From NCBI GenBank assembly GCA_947095585.1, contig OX352763.1:28321462-28385461 (forward strand): DNA of 64,000 nucleotides, read 5' to 3'. The position numbers and the translations under genes were made by a program. The notes beneath the pieces are model-generated. The model worked only from the letters and a program-made list of their open reading frames with translations, made no database searches and was not told the origin of the DNA. This DNA comes from Nephrocerus scutellatus. Taxonomy: Eukaryota; Arthropoda; Insecta; Diptera; Pipunculidae. This document shows positions 46,471 to 57,038 of the stretch, piece after piece (the stretch's first letter is position 1; each line of letters starts with the position of its first letter).

Positions 46471-47410
46471 TAATTTGTCAGTGTTATAATTGTTCTATCA
46501 GATCATAATCGGTTCAATGGATAAGCAAAAAAAGTAAAAAACCTTTTATACTTACTTTGATTGGTGAAGCTAACCATGTCGTTAAAGCCAAATTAAATCC
46601 ACGAAACTAGAGTTTTTGATTTTGGTTTCGCTGACATTTCAAGAAACAACAACAACATCGCATCTGTCAAATAAACTCCTTACGATTCATAAAAACGCTA
46701 CCATTTAGCGCCGCCATGTTTTTAACTCGACAAAAAAAATTACATTATTACCACGAAAAACGATTTGCATGTAATTATTCATTAACTTCAGCTAATTCCT
46801 TAACAATAGCCGTATTTTATTTGCCGAAGAATAAGGAATTACAACAACAATTGCACTGTCGAATTCCTTCTTTGGAATTTGAAAACCTGCTGTTTGGCTG
46901 GTTTTAACATTCGAATTCCCTATTCGGATTCCAATTAAATACGCCTAATATATTTATATAATTATAGCTAATACGCACTGTAGAGATATTAAAGGTTCGC
47001 TGGGGTTGAATTGTAGAATGCAAATATTTTCGATGTTGGCAGTTCTGTCGTAACTTGACGAAAGGCTTGTGCGTAGTGCCTTCAAGCTTCAACGAGTTTT
47101 TTTTTGTTTTAGCAATCTGCGGTCGAGCGTAGATTTTTTCTCGAAAAAACGAACACGAAAGCCGACAATCTTTTGTTTACATTGTTTTGTTGCATGTGTG
47201 TGTGATGTTTATTACCTAAACGTCATTTTCTATTAATATACTGCAACAAACAAAATTTGAAATGATAATTTTACCAACGTTTTCTTTTGAAGTAATTTGC
47301 TTGTTTTGGTAAGTTTATTTATTTAGTTTATTTATTTTGCTAAGCATTTATTTTGAAGCAACATTTATTAAAAGTTAACATTTATTTTCTCATTTCAGAA
47401 GTAAAATAAC

Positions 47411-48386
47411 ATGGAGTTCAATATCGAAGAATTTGGAGTTGTTCAAAACGAAGGATTTGTTTTGCAGAATGAAGAGGGATATGTTTTGCTAAGGCACTTG
47501 CAAAGTAAGTAATTAATTAATTAAATTAAAATTACATATAGATCAAATTTAGCGATTGTATGTTACAGCTATGGAAGAAATTTATGTTGAATTTGACGAC
47601 GTAGCGGAATATTTCCACCTAACCAAAAATATATCGGTTGAAATGCTGTCCTCGCAATCAGGTAATTAATAACTTAAAAAATATAATTGTTATATTAATT
47701 CTATGTTGATGTATCTTTCTTCTAGAAAATGCTGTGCCGATCGAGAATCAGCAGGAATTCCAAATACTGCCATCGCAATCAGGTAATTAATAACTTAAAA
47801 AATATAATTGTTATATTAATTCTATGTTGATGTATCTTTCTTCTAGAAAATGCTGTGCCGATCGAGAATCAGCAGGAATTCCAAATACTGCCATCGCAAT
47901 CAGGTAATTAATAACTTAAAAAATATAATTGTTATATTAATTCTATGTTGATGTATCTTTCATCTAGAAAATAGCTTTAAGTGGTCGGATGGCCAAACCA
48001 AGTTCATTTTGGACGTGTACAGCGAATCCATCTCCCAAGTTGGTCCTTTACTACGCTTCCGTCTTAAAAAAAACCTGTGGCAGTTCATCGCTACAAAAAT
48101 TTCGGAAGAGTTTGGAGTAAATGTCAATGCTGTCCAAGTAGAAAGTCGGTTTAAGACTGTTATGAAAAGGACAAAGAAGGCTATTGACAATAATAGCACC
48201 AGTGGGGCAGTACTGGATCAATCAGAGTTCGACGATGAAGTTGGCCGAATAGTCGCTCAGGACGATTCAGTACTGCCTACAGTAATGCTAAGCTCGATGT
48301 CAATGGTTCGGAAAAGAAAACATTTGGAAACCTCCACTTCGTACACACTATCCGGTAGTGGTCCGGAAGACAGCGACTCAGACTGA
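47411..48386 (+). CDS. Harbinger accessory protein, Myb/SANT-like DNA-binding
   Basis: Five exons: 47411-47504, 47569-47661, 47726-47782, 47847-47903, 47968-48386; phase-compatible, 239 residues. The last exon carries the trihelix/Myb-SANT-like domain: WSDGQTKFILDVY, RFRLKKNLWQFIATKI, VQVESRFKTVMKRTKKAID. In Harbinger elements this partner binds DNA and helps bring the transposase into the nucleus. Exons 3 and 4 are identical 57-bp copies made by a 121-bp tandem duplication including the intron. The TGA at 48384 is followed in the same frame by 68 open codons of a charged helix (FLRRQKKRDDEKKEERQRRN) to TAA at 48591, so the protein may have been longer. Confidence 0.75.
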
Positions 48387-48593
48387 AGACCTACCACAAG
48401 CAGCAAATATTTAAAAAAAAAAACAAAAAAAGAGACATTAATTGATGAATTTTTACGCCGCCAGAAAAAGAGGGATGATGAAAAAAAGGAAGAACGACAA
48501 AGGAGGAATGAAGAGAAGGACGCTCAAAAAAAAGCAAGACATAATGAAAAAATGCGGGTATTCAAAGAAGTTTTTGGTAGTCCGAACCATTAA

Positions 48594-49090
48594 CCATTAT
48601 GAAGTAAGTCCACTGAAATGCTATACTTTATTTGCATTAACATAAAATTAATACAACAATAACATTTTTTCAGCATTCAGCTAGCATTTCAAGTGATAAA
48701 TTTTTCGTCAAGTGGAAATATTCTGCAACGTCCTCAAAGTTAACATAAATGTCTTCCATACCTGTAATTTGATCTCTATGTAATTTAAAGTACAAATTTA
48801 AAGTGCAAAATACAAGTGCCATTAATAATGTATATATAATAATAATGTAAATAAATGCAATGAAATGAATTTGATATCTTTTAATTTTTAGTACAAAGTG
48901 TATGGCTCCACGTCTAGAAGATGCAAGAAAACAACCCCTTTCAAATTATTAAAGTTTATTGTTCGTATGCAATAAAATAAAACAAATAAGATGACTTTTT
49001 GGAATATATAATGTATATTTATGATTTTTTATATTTTACCATTACTTAAAATCTATCATAATTAATAATCGTAATTAAATAATCTTAAAT
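48594..49090. other. Intergenic spacer inside the Harbinger element
   Basis: AT-rich spacer between the convergent 3' ends of the two element genes. AATAAA-like signals on both strands. No other feature. Confidence 0.5.
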
Positions 49091-50475
49091 CTAAATTGTT
49101 TCACTTATTCTAATTCTTTTTATTGTTCCTAAGTGTTTGAGAACAGCTTCTGACACCGTTTCAGAATTAGAAGCTCCGACTGCTGAGAAAGTCGGTAGTG
49201 ATAATTCCTCTGATGTATCATCTTCTACGACATCCCATAAATCAATTTCGTCGATACATAGGTTGTGTAATACACAGCAACCGAGGACAAACTTACACAT
49301 TTTTTCGACGGAAAAAAAATCTAGCCTTATCAGTTGCCGAAACCTTTGCTTCAGCAATCCGAAAGCATTTTCTATTTTGACCCGTGTCTGGCAGTGTTTT
49401 TTATTAAATTTTTGCTGCTGCTCCGATAAATTGCCATAATCCCTGAAGGGTGTTATCAAATACTCTCTTATCGGATAGGCAGCGTCACCCAATAAATGAT
49501 ATTTCTCACCGCATATCGTTGGGATGTCTTTCGATATAAATGACAATTGAAAAATGCGAGAATCGTGTATTTTACTTGGTGATCCCAAAAATACATCTGT
49601 GAATTTTTTTTCCGCATCACATATTCCCTGCATTGTGATAGAAATGAGGCCATGACGGTTTATATATGTGGAGCGTATTTTATGAGCAGGTTTCCTGATA
49701 TAAATGTAACATCCGTCAATGCAGCCGATTGTGTCCGGAATACCTCCTATCTGGAATGTAAAAATTAATACAAATTACATTGTTGCACTTATTGTTACGA
49801 ATTACTTCTACTATCGTAATACCTGAGCAAATCCTTCTGCTTTTTCTTTCTTCTCCTCTTCCGTTTTAGGAAATTTTATGAATTCTTTGGAAATGTCATA
49901 GAGGAATTCTATAACATTTCCTAAATGCTTATGAGCCGTCGATTTCGCTATTCCAAATAAATTTGCAACTTCACGGTAAGTTTCTTTGTTACCGGCAAAC
50001 CTGAGAGTAACAAATACAAAAACAAATAAATACAAAAAATACCAATAAACTTTAAACTATTACCATAAAAACGCCAAACACTGTACTTCGGCCGAAGTTT
50101 TATTCCTCCCTCTTTTGGGTCTATTGGATGTTGTAAAATACTTAGAATTTTTGTATTTTTGAATTAATAATTCCGCCGTTCTTCTTGAAACTCGGAAATT
50201 TTGTCGAAACTATAACAATTATATTTTGTGAAGAATTTGTACTAATATAAATCATGTTATAACTTTACCTCAATTTCAGAATATTTATCAACTACATCAT
50301 TCACAAAATTTTTTACTCTATGTGTTTTGTCTTGAGTAAAAACCAACTCCAGAAACTCCAAATATTCTTCGGTTTCTGAAGAGGAAGACGATGTGGTTTC
50401 TGACGACGATGATGACGACAAAAATTTCCAAACTTCTTCTGCTATTCTATTTCTATTTTTGTTTTCTTGTTCCAT
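49091..50475 (-). CDS. PIF/Harbinger transposase (HARBI1-like, DDE_Tnp_4), intact
   Basis: Minus strand, four exons: 50475-50269, 50209-50064, 50000-49823, 49750-49091; all GT/AG and phase-compatible, 396 residues with no stop. The N-terminus is Ser/Glu-rich. A helix-turn-helix lies around residues 119-150 (NKETYREVANLFGIAKSTAH). The catalytic triad is complete: D189 in IGCIDG, D266 in LLGDAAYP, E304 in KIENAFGLLKQRFR, with the conserved HD at 239-240. The length fits the family (about 350-450). Expected to cut and paste its own element at short T/A-rich targets with the Myb-like partner. Nothing in the reading frame argues against activity, but expression and intact ends are unproven. Confidence 0.85.
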
Positions 50476-50631
50476 TTCACAAAACTGCTTTAAAGTTTAA
50501 ACTAATAAAATATATTTATTTTTGAAGAATAAATTATAAATCCGGAAAAGTCTGCTTTCATTGAACAGTCGAATCGAATGACATATTAGGTCACTTGCCA
50601 ACCATATGACATCAGTTGTTGGTGTTAGTAA

Positions 50632-50752
50632 AAGAGGGGTAAATCTCCCAAAATATCAAGAGCTGTTTGAGGGGAAATCCAATCTACCGTAGTGGTTTTT
50701 TGGAATAAACGAACAACTTGACAGCCAAAAAAGCACTCTACGGCAGATTTTT
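50632..50752. repeat. Right terminal region of the Harbinger element
   Basis: AAAAGAGGGGTAAATCTCCC to CTCTACGGCAGATTT. The same sequence occurs reversed at 40612-40712 and, diverged, at 55493-55570. Its outer edge is only about 150 bp from the start codon of the next host gene. Confidence 0.65.
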
Positions 50753-50902
50753 TTTAAAAAAAAACTCGACATTATTTCTTTTAAAATGACAATTGACTGT
50801 CGACACTCGATAATAAATATAAATAATCAAAAAAGAAAACAAGCCCGGTTATTTTTCTCAATGATGTGCATGATATCATAATTGAAATAAATAAAATAAA
50901 AG

Positions 50903-52310
50903 ATGGATAATAGACTGAATAAGTCTGTAAAAAGACCCGCACTGATCTCTGATGAACATCGTAAGAAAATAGTAATCGCCGCTCTTCAGTTGGGGGAAAA
51001 CTTCCTTAGTAATTTGCAAACAGTATGCACTTGTAGACTTGTACCAAGTCAGCAATTATAAAAAGTATTATAGTATAAAAACGTTTCTTCTTTTGTTAGT
51101 CAGCTGTCGGCTTTGATTTTTTTGAATCTTCCTCAGACGAAGATGACGAATTGGCTGGTGAAATCAGCTGCTCAAATCATTTCACCGCGATCTCAAGAAA
51201 GGAAGCTCCAGAGGAACAGCCACCTGGAACGTTGCTGAATCTCTATACCGAAGAAGAAATTGAAAAATATTACCAAATGCCAAGCCAAATACTAAACTAT
51301 CTGGTTAATCAATACATACAATACACGTCGAAAAAACCATTCATGCGATCAAGTATCGAGAAACAACTGCTAGCCATAATCGCTCTTTTGGTAAGCCAGG
51401 ATACTTTTAGGTAAGCACTTCCTTTTTGTTGTCCTCAAAAACTTTATGTTCGGTATTCCTTTCCCACTATAGACAAGTCAGCGTCAATTTTGATATTCCG
51501 AAAGCATCATTATCAGTGTTTTATAATAGGATAATAAATTTCCTGAATGAACTTGCCCCAACTGTAATCCAGCTACCAAATGCAGAAGAGAAGGATACCA
51601 TTCGAGCGTACTACAAACGTAAATATGATCTAGGTGGAGTTATAGGAATTCTCGGGTGCACGTACATTCCTTTGATTATAGTGAGAAAGGATGTAAACAA
51701 AGAGTACAAGAATAAAAAAGGATTCCCATCGATGATTCTACAAGTTATATGTGATCATCAGATGCGTTTGCGAGATTGCTACGTTGAATTCAAAGGAGAC
51801 TTTACAGGGTCCGAAGTCCTTCATAATTCTCCTTTTTATAAAAATGTTCAAAACAAAAAATTATCCTTTTACGAGGGAGAAAAATTGCTAGCCGGGCGAG
51901 ACTATCCACTTGAAACTTGGTGCATTACGCCATTTTGCAAGAATGTGCCAACAAGAAAGGAATATCAAAAGAATTTTAATGCGATTCATTCAATTGCACG
52001 AAGAACAACACTTCGCAACACTTTTGCTTTACTTTTCGGTCGAATGAAAAGATTAGGAGGTCTTGAAATGATGAGCGTAAAGAAAGTACCATCGACTATC
52101 AATGCGGCGTGTGTGCTTCACAATCTGTGCCTGGATTCTGGCATTGACAATTTACGACAATACATAGATGCTGGCAGTGAGATGGCATTACGTTGTGAAC
52201 TCGATGTTGGGGAGGAACTATTTCAAGAATTCCCCCTTCCAGACGGTTTTAATGAACGCGAACGGATGGCTCGCAAATTAAACAATCAAAATAAACAATT
52301 AGTATTATAG
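50903..52310 (+). CDS. Domesticated HARBI1-like protein lacking the DDE triad
   Basis: Three exons: 50903-51022, 51100-51410, 51473-52310; GT/AG and phase-compatible, 422 residues. The fold markers of a PIF/Harbinger nuclease are kept in order: a helix-turn-helix around residues 140-170 (TFRQVSVNFDIPKASLSVFY), then GGVIGILGCTYIPL, KKGFPSMILQVICD, LLAGRDYPLETWCITPF and FALLFGRMKRLGG. The catalytic sites are gone: IGCIDG has become LGCTYI, the HD after GS is lost, LLGD is LLAG, and the Glu of the IENAF motif is Arg (LRNTF). An intact multi-exon frame with every catalytic acid replaced is what a host-recruited transposase looks like; fly genomes contain several such PIF-derived genes. It lies tail to tail with the trihelix gene, whose stop lies inside its last codons. 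Confidence 0.8.
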
Positions 52311-53419
52311 ACAGTTTATTAGCTTTTCCATTAATTCTTTTTGCACATTAAAGGCGCGCTTTTGTTGCTCTAGTAACTTATTGTTATATTCTTGGTATAA
52401 GAGAATTTTTTCACGATGGCGCCGCCTACGGTGTGCCTCATTAAAATTAATTTGTTGTTCAATGGTCTTCGATACTAGCGTAAATTTTTTTTCTTGAGTT
52501 TTTGTAAGTATTTCAGATGAATTACCTACCGGTAATAGAATTTTAATAGCAGATTTTTTACTTCTATCAAGTTTTGAAGGTAATGAAGGTTGATATTCGT
52601 TTTCATCGCTATTTTGGTCGATTTCGTCGTCGTAATCATTTTCCATTTCGTACTCATCATTCAAGGATTTCTCATCATTGTTTTTGCGAATTGGTTGGTT
52701 ATCTGTGCAAACAGAGTCTATTTGCTTGGTACTCACAGTTTGTGAGTTCTTTCTATCTACAGTGTAGTCATCAGATGTAATGCGATCTTCATTATCTGCA
52801 CGAGTTGCAGCTTTACGTAGAATATTTTCAACTCGAAGATCCTTATAATATGCATGAAGAACATCGAAATATTCTAATTTTTCAATATCCTGTAAATTTC
52901 TTACGTGCAAATAGACTCTACGAAGAAAAGACCACTTAAATTGGCACTGTAAAGGGGAGAAATAAAAATAGCTACGACGCATTACATTGGATACTTCTTC
53001 CCATATGCCTGCCGCACTCTTCTTTGATTTACTATTAATACGCGTCTTAAGAGCTATGTACGTTTCGAGCATACAAAAAACTGCATTGCGATACCAGTTA
53101 GCAGCTTCCTTTTTGTTCTTTTTATCGGAGTCGACAGTTTCAACTAGTTCCTCTAGCATAGGCGAAGTTTCCCGTTCCTCAGCTAAGATTGGCTCATTTT
53201 GCATTTTTCGTACCAATTCCAAGTTTGTTTTGTTGATATGATTATCATTTTTAAATTTATTCCTAAGCTCCATTGATGAAACACCTGACTGGTTAGAATC
53301 CTTCGCTGTCGTCACTTCAATAAATTCTACCCTTGCTGTAAAACAAAACAAAATGTAAACATTTATTTTACAAAAATTAATTACATACGTTTCGAAGCAA
53401 CAACTTTAAAACTGTTCAT
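52305..53419 (-). CDS. Trihelix (Myb/SANT-like) protein, copy A
   Basis: Minus strand, two exons: 53419-53389 (31 nt) and 53335-52305; 353 residues. After a short N-terminus (ASKPRVEFIEV) and acidic stretch, residues ~90-170 form a trihelix-type domain: NWYRNAVFCMLETY, AAGIWEEVSNVMRRSY, PLQCQFKWSFLRRVYLHVRN, EYFDVLHAYYKD. An acidic low-complexity region follows, then a C-terminal coiled coil (HREKILLYQEYNNKLLEQQK) ending MEKLI. Such coiled-coil tails follow the DNA-binding domain in Harbinger accessory proteins. A likely nuclear DNA-binding partner of the adjacent domesticated transposase. The domain call could also be described as MADF-like; sequence alone does not settle it. Confidence 0.8.
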
Positions 53420-54029
53420 TGCAGAATGTGTTAAATTTTATGTTTTATCTTTTAAAACTGCTCCTTCGTGTGACGCTGATGTTGACGCTTTGACAGAAGC
53501 GGCTATTAGAAGTTTACAAAACAAATGGAAGCTGTCTTTTTTTTCGTTTTCAATCCCTCTTTCGGTTAGCTCAAAACAAAAACAACACAAAATCCATTGT
53601 GAACTGTCAAAGTAACTATAGCTATAACTATTCCCACCACCAGAGTCAACTTTTAAAAATTATACATGGATAAGTTGGCAAACACATGAAACAAAAAATC
53701 GACCAATTGATTTGGTTAGTTTTTGCTGTTGCTTTGATCAGCCGTTAACCACAAAAAATACCTAACTCATTTTGTTGAAAGCATCATAGCAAATGTCAGA
53801 TCAAGTTAGAACAGAAAAACACAGGTGCAGAAAAACTGCTCAGAGCAGAGTCATTGAACAAAAAGTAGAACAGTCTTAGACAAGAACAACATTTTTGTCG
53901 GAGCTGTCTGTTGCTCTCAGCAAATTGAACACAAAAACGAGAATCTTTTGTTCACAATTCGGTCCAGATGTGGAGGGCTCCGTTTTCAGCGTTTTACAAA
54001 CGTTTCTTTTTGTATTTTTTTGTCGCGAT
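53420..54029. other. Upstream region of trihelix copy A
   Basis: No gene. 53880-53970 (GAGAATCTTTTGTTCACAAT and flanks) faintly resembles the left end of the Harbinger family. Confidence 0.35.
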
Positions 54030-54215
54030 GACTGACAAACGTCTGAGAGCAATAACTTACTTGTCACAGAAAGCTTCTCAATTCGTCGTTCGGATACGGC
54101 ATTAAATTGTAGGTCAATTCCATTTGTGTGCAAAAATACACATGCACAACACAAACTGTCGTGAAAAGCTAGGCCTTGGACCGCAACGGTCTGTCGCGCC
54201 GATTATTATTATTAG
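54030..54215 (+). mobile_element. tRNA-derived SINE, 3' two thirds
   Basis: Shares AAGCTTCTCAATTC, CATTAAATTGTAGGTC and GCTAGGCCTTGGACCGCAAC with the copy at 10131, and ends in CGATTATTATTATTAG. Confidence 0.7.
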
Positions 54216-54972
54216 AGGGTTTTAGGAGGGTATTTTGGGGTTCTCTGGGTATGTCTGAGAAATCTGAGTCGTTTTTTACACTCTGATAATTCTCAGTTAC
54301 GATCTTTTTATTCTGAAAAGCTATACAGATTTTTTTTTTGACAGCTGTAGTTTGTTTCTTTAAATATGAGACATATATACTATAATGGAGCATTTAGAGA
54401 AAGAAAGCTTTTCTTTGAAAAAAACACAGCATAAATTTTTTTTTGAACTGACACTTCTGACCAGATAAAAAGTTATATGATATTTCAGAAAATGTAACTA
54501 TCCGTTTTCTCAGATTTCACCGACTCAAAAAACACGCCCAATGTCATACAATTGCTCTGTAGTCTGTACCGTACTGTTCATTCATCTATTCATTTCATTC
54601 TATATAGAAATTTCACGCCATAAGAAAAGTAAGCGATTCCATTAATACGCTCTTTATATTTATTTAAGTAGTAAAAGTCATACTATTTTCAGTAAATTTA
54701 TTATTGGTAATTATAATTATTATTAAGGGCTTCGTTTTGCCAAAGTAGTTACACCGTACAAAACGCAAAACGCAGTATGAATCCTAGATATACTTTTGTC
54801 TGTATTAGGTCTGTTCCTGTGCTCAAAAAGAAGTAATAAATATTTTATGATTTTTTACCACTTATTACTCACAAGCTTTCCCGTACTCGAAAATGTGGTA
54901 AAAGAGAGCAGAAAATAGAGAGTAACCTCCAAGCGAATTTCGATTTTTACTACAAACAATTCTGTGTATAAG
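54216..54972. other. Intergenic, nothing recognised
   Basis: Non-coding AT-rich DNA between the divergent trihelix paralogues. Confidence 0.4.
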
Positions 54973-55232
54973 GGCGCTCTTACAATGAAAAATTAAAACT
55001 TAAGAATTACAGAAATGTATGGATTTTGGGTTTGAAAAAAAAATTCTGTTCGTTATGTTGGTAGATCTTAGTTCTCAAGTTTACAAGTTAAGAACTAAGA
55101 TCTACCAACTTGATCTTAACTTGTAAACTTGAGAACTAAGATCTGCCAACATAACCAGCGGAAATTTCTTTTAGTCAAAACTAAAATCCGTACATTTCTG
55201 TAACCGTTAAGTTTTTCATTATGAGAGTGCCC
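54973..55232. mobile_element. Palindromic MITE, copy 3, with long central hairpin
   Basis: GGGCGCTCTTACAATGAAAA at the left; the right end reversed is GGGCACTCTCATAATGAAAA. Its centre (55058-55152) is itself a strong inverted structure: AGATCTTAGTTCTCAAGTTT and its complement alternate twice. Confidence 0.75.
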
Positions 55233-55377
55233 TTACTTGTGAATGTTGAATTTTGGCGTAATGGATTTTGACAGTTTCTACCAAGCCAACAATTTTGTGG
55301 TCTTATGCGTTCCCGAACTTTTTTGTGTGCTTGCTTTCTTCGAGAGATTTTAATGTTAATTTTTTTTTCCTAGAAAC

Positions 55378-55580
55378 TCTACCCCAGAGCGCGCTCGACC
55401 GCAGAAGTTTTCAAAAAGGAAATCGAACACGAAAGGCGAAAATCTTTTGTTTAAATTTTTTTGTTGCATGTGTTGTTGTTGTGCTAGTATAAAGAGGTGT
55501 AAATCTCTGTTTTTGCTTTACGGTAGAGTCTTTTTGAAGGGGGAAAAAACTCTGTGGCAGAGTTTTACGAAAAAAAACGA
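55378..55580 (+). mobile_element. Harbinger-related MITE (both ends joined), diverged
   Basis: The left part (GCGCTCGACCGCAGAAGTTT, CGAACACGAAAGGCGAAAAT, TTTTTTTGTTGCATGTG) corresponds to 47106-47190. The right part (AAAGAGGTGTAAATCTC, TACGGTAGAGT, CTGTGGCAGAGTTTTACG) corresponds to 50632-50750. It lies 200 bp upstream of trihelix copy B. Confidence 0.6.
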
Positions 55581-55781
55581 CAGAAGTCAGATATTTTTAT
55601 TGCTAATTTTTACTTCAAAAAGTACGGGAACAGACCTATTATGTAGTAATTTTTCTGTAATCGAGAATCTGTTCAATTGATAAATTTTGCCAGCATATTT
55701 TCACTAGTGAACGAAAAACTATGCTTGTTTAAAGTAAAATTCACACCAAAATCAAATGTTTAATAGCGTTATTATTGTAGC

Positions 55782-57038
55782 ATGAATAAACTTAACGTTC
55801 TTACTTCGAAACGTAAGTGGTCATTTCTGTTGGTTGGTTCTCTGTTGTGTTTTGTGTATGATATATACCAAATTTAAAATAATTCTATATTTCTAGCCAG
55901 GATTTGTATTATTGATTCAAGCCCGGGAAAAATTCAGACTAACCGAGTAAGTACTAGAGGGGACAATTACTTTTCGGAACCACAGAAACAATCACAATCG
56001 TTGCGAATACAAAAACTTTATACACCAAAGCAGCCTCAGGTCGAGATAATCGATCATGACAGCATAAGCAATGATGAAAGCTTTGAAGAACAACCTGGAA
56101 CACGTGATACTTCTAAAAATAGACCAGACTATGCACAGTGGTATCCCAATGCAGTTTATTGTATGCTCGAAACCTACAAAAGGCTTAAAACAATAGGCGA
56201 TGATGATAGTGAATCTATAATGAAGAGTTCGCGAGGAATTTGGAAGAATGTTGCGGAAATTATGCGCAAAAGTTATTTTAATTTTACGCCCATGCAGTGC
56301 AAATGGAAGACAACTTTACTACGAAAAGGCTACCTGCAAATTAGGTCCTTGGAAGATGCTGAGAAATTCGAATATTTCACCATTCTGCATTCCTTTTATA
56401 AGGATCCACGGATTGAAAGAGTTCTGAGAGGAGGTTCAGCTAAAAAAATAAATTATGACAGCAAAAATAAAGCTAAACGATGTAATATGCAGGAAACAGT
56501 TTCAACAGAAAAAGTCTACGAGAAGCAACGGATATCAAGTTGCGAAATGTCAGATGTTGAGGCCACTCCTGAAAGCGACGAGAATTACGAGGTCGAGGAG
56601 ATTTCTTTCGATGAAAAAGATGAAAAAAATCAAAATGATAAAGAAACAAATGATGATTACCAAATGCATTCGAAACTCCATGGATCTCAGTGTACAACTG
56701 AAAGTTATATTATCGAGGATAAAAATGGTAGTGAAGATGAACAAAACGATGAAAAAGAATTAAAACAATATATGCTAAAGCGAAAAAGACGTGATCCATT
56801 AAATATTATTGCTCCTCACAGACGACTTGCTAATTTGACAAAAGGTCAAGAACAAAAATTTACTATAATTTCAAATGGAATAAGGAGGGCAATGAAAAGA
56901 CAAGAGCAACAACGGGAACTTCGTCATCAGCAGAAACTACTACTGTACAGGGAATATCATGATAAACTTCTGGCCCAACAGGAGCAAGCTATTCAAATTC
57001 AAAGAGAACTCATGGAAAAGTTAATTAAACGTTTATAA
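55782..57038 (+). CDS. Trihelix (Myb/SANT-like) protein, copy B (paralogue of A)
   Basis: Two exons: 55782-55812 (31 nt, phase 1) and 55897-57038; 390 residues. It has the same exon structure as copy A, including the 31-nt first exon and a TSK/ASKPR junction. The domain starts at W92 (W91 in A): QWYPNAVYCMLETYKRLKT, SRGIWKNVAEIMRKSYF, PMQCKWKTTLLRKGYLQIRS, EYFTILHSFYKD. A Glu/Asp-rich spacer and the same coiled-coil end follow (LLLYREYHDKLLAQQEQ, ELMEKLIKRL). A and B clearly share an ancestor but are well diverged, and both frames are open, which implies selection on both. No transposase gene lies beside B. Its partner, if any, would be the product of 50903-52310. Confidence 0.8.

Larger units (their letters stand above)
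47106..50752. mobile_element. PIF/Harbinger transposon with both genes intact or nearly so
   Basis: About 3.65 kb. Left end AATCTGCGGTCGAGCGTAGA; right end, reverse complemented, AATCTGCCGTAGAGTGCTTT, short imperfect inverted repeats. It contains a plus-strand Myb/SANT-like gene (47411-48386) and a minus-strand HARBI1-like transposase (50475-49091), placed tail to tail, the standard two-gene plan of the superfamily. An alternative left end is 46351, whose first 37 bp match the right end better. I could not define the 3-bp target duplication. Confidence 0.7.

Noticed and set aside
48442..48645. A separate small basic gene
   Set aside because: The frame that makes sense is another one, continuing the accessory protein beyond its TGA; this one is a shadow of it.
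49137..49439. A 100-codon plus-strand frame
   Set aside because: It lies opposite the transposase's last exon and shows no features of its own.
52574..53241. Plus-strand frames opposite trihelix copy A
   Set aside because: No domain; the minus strand has the intact, conserved protein.
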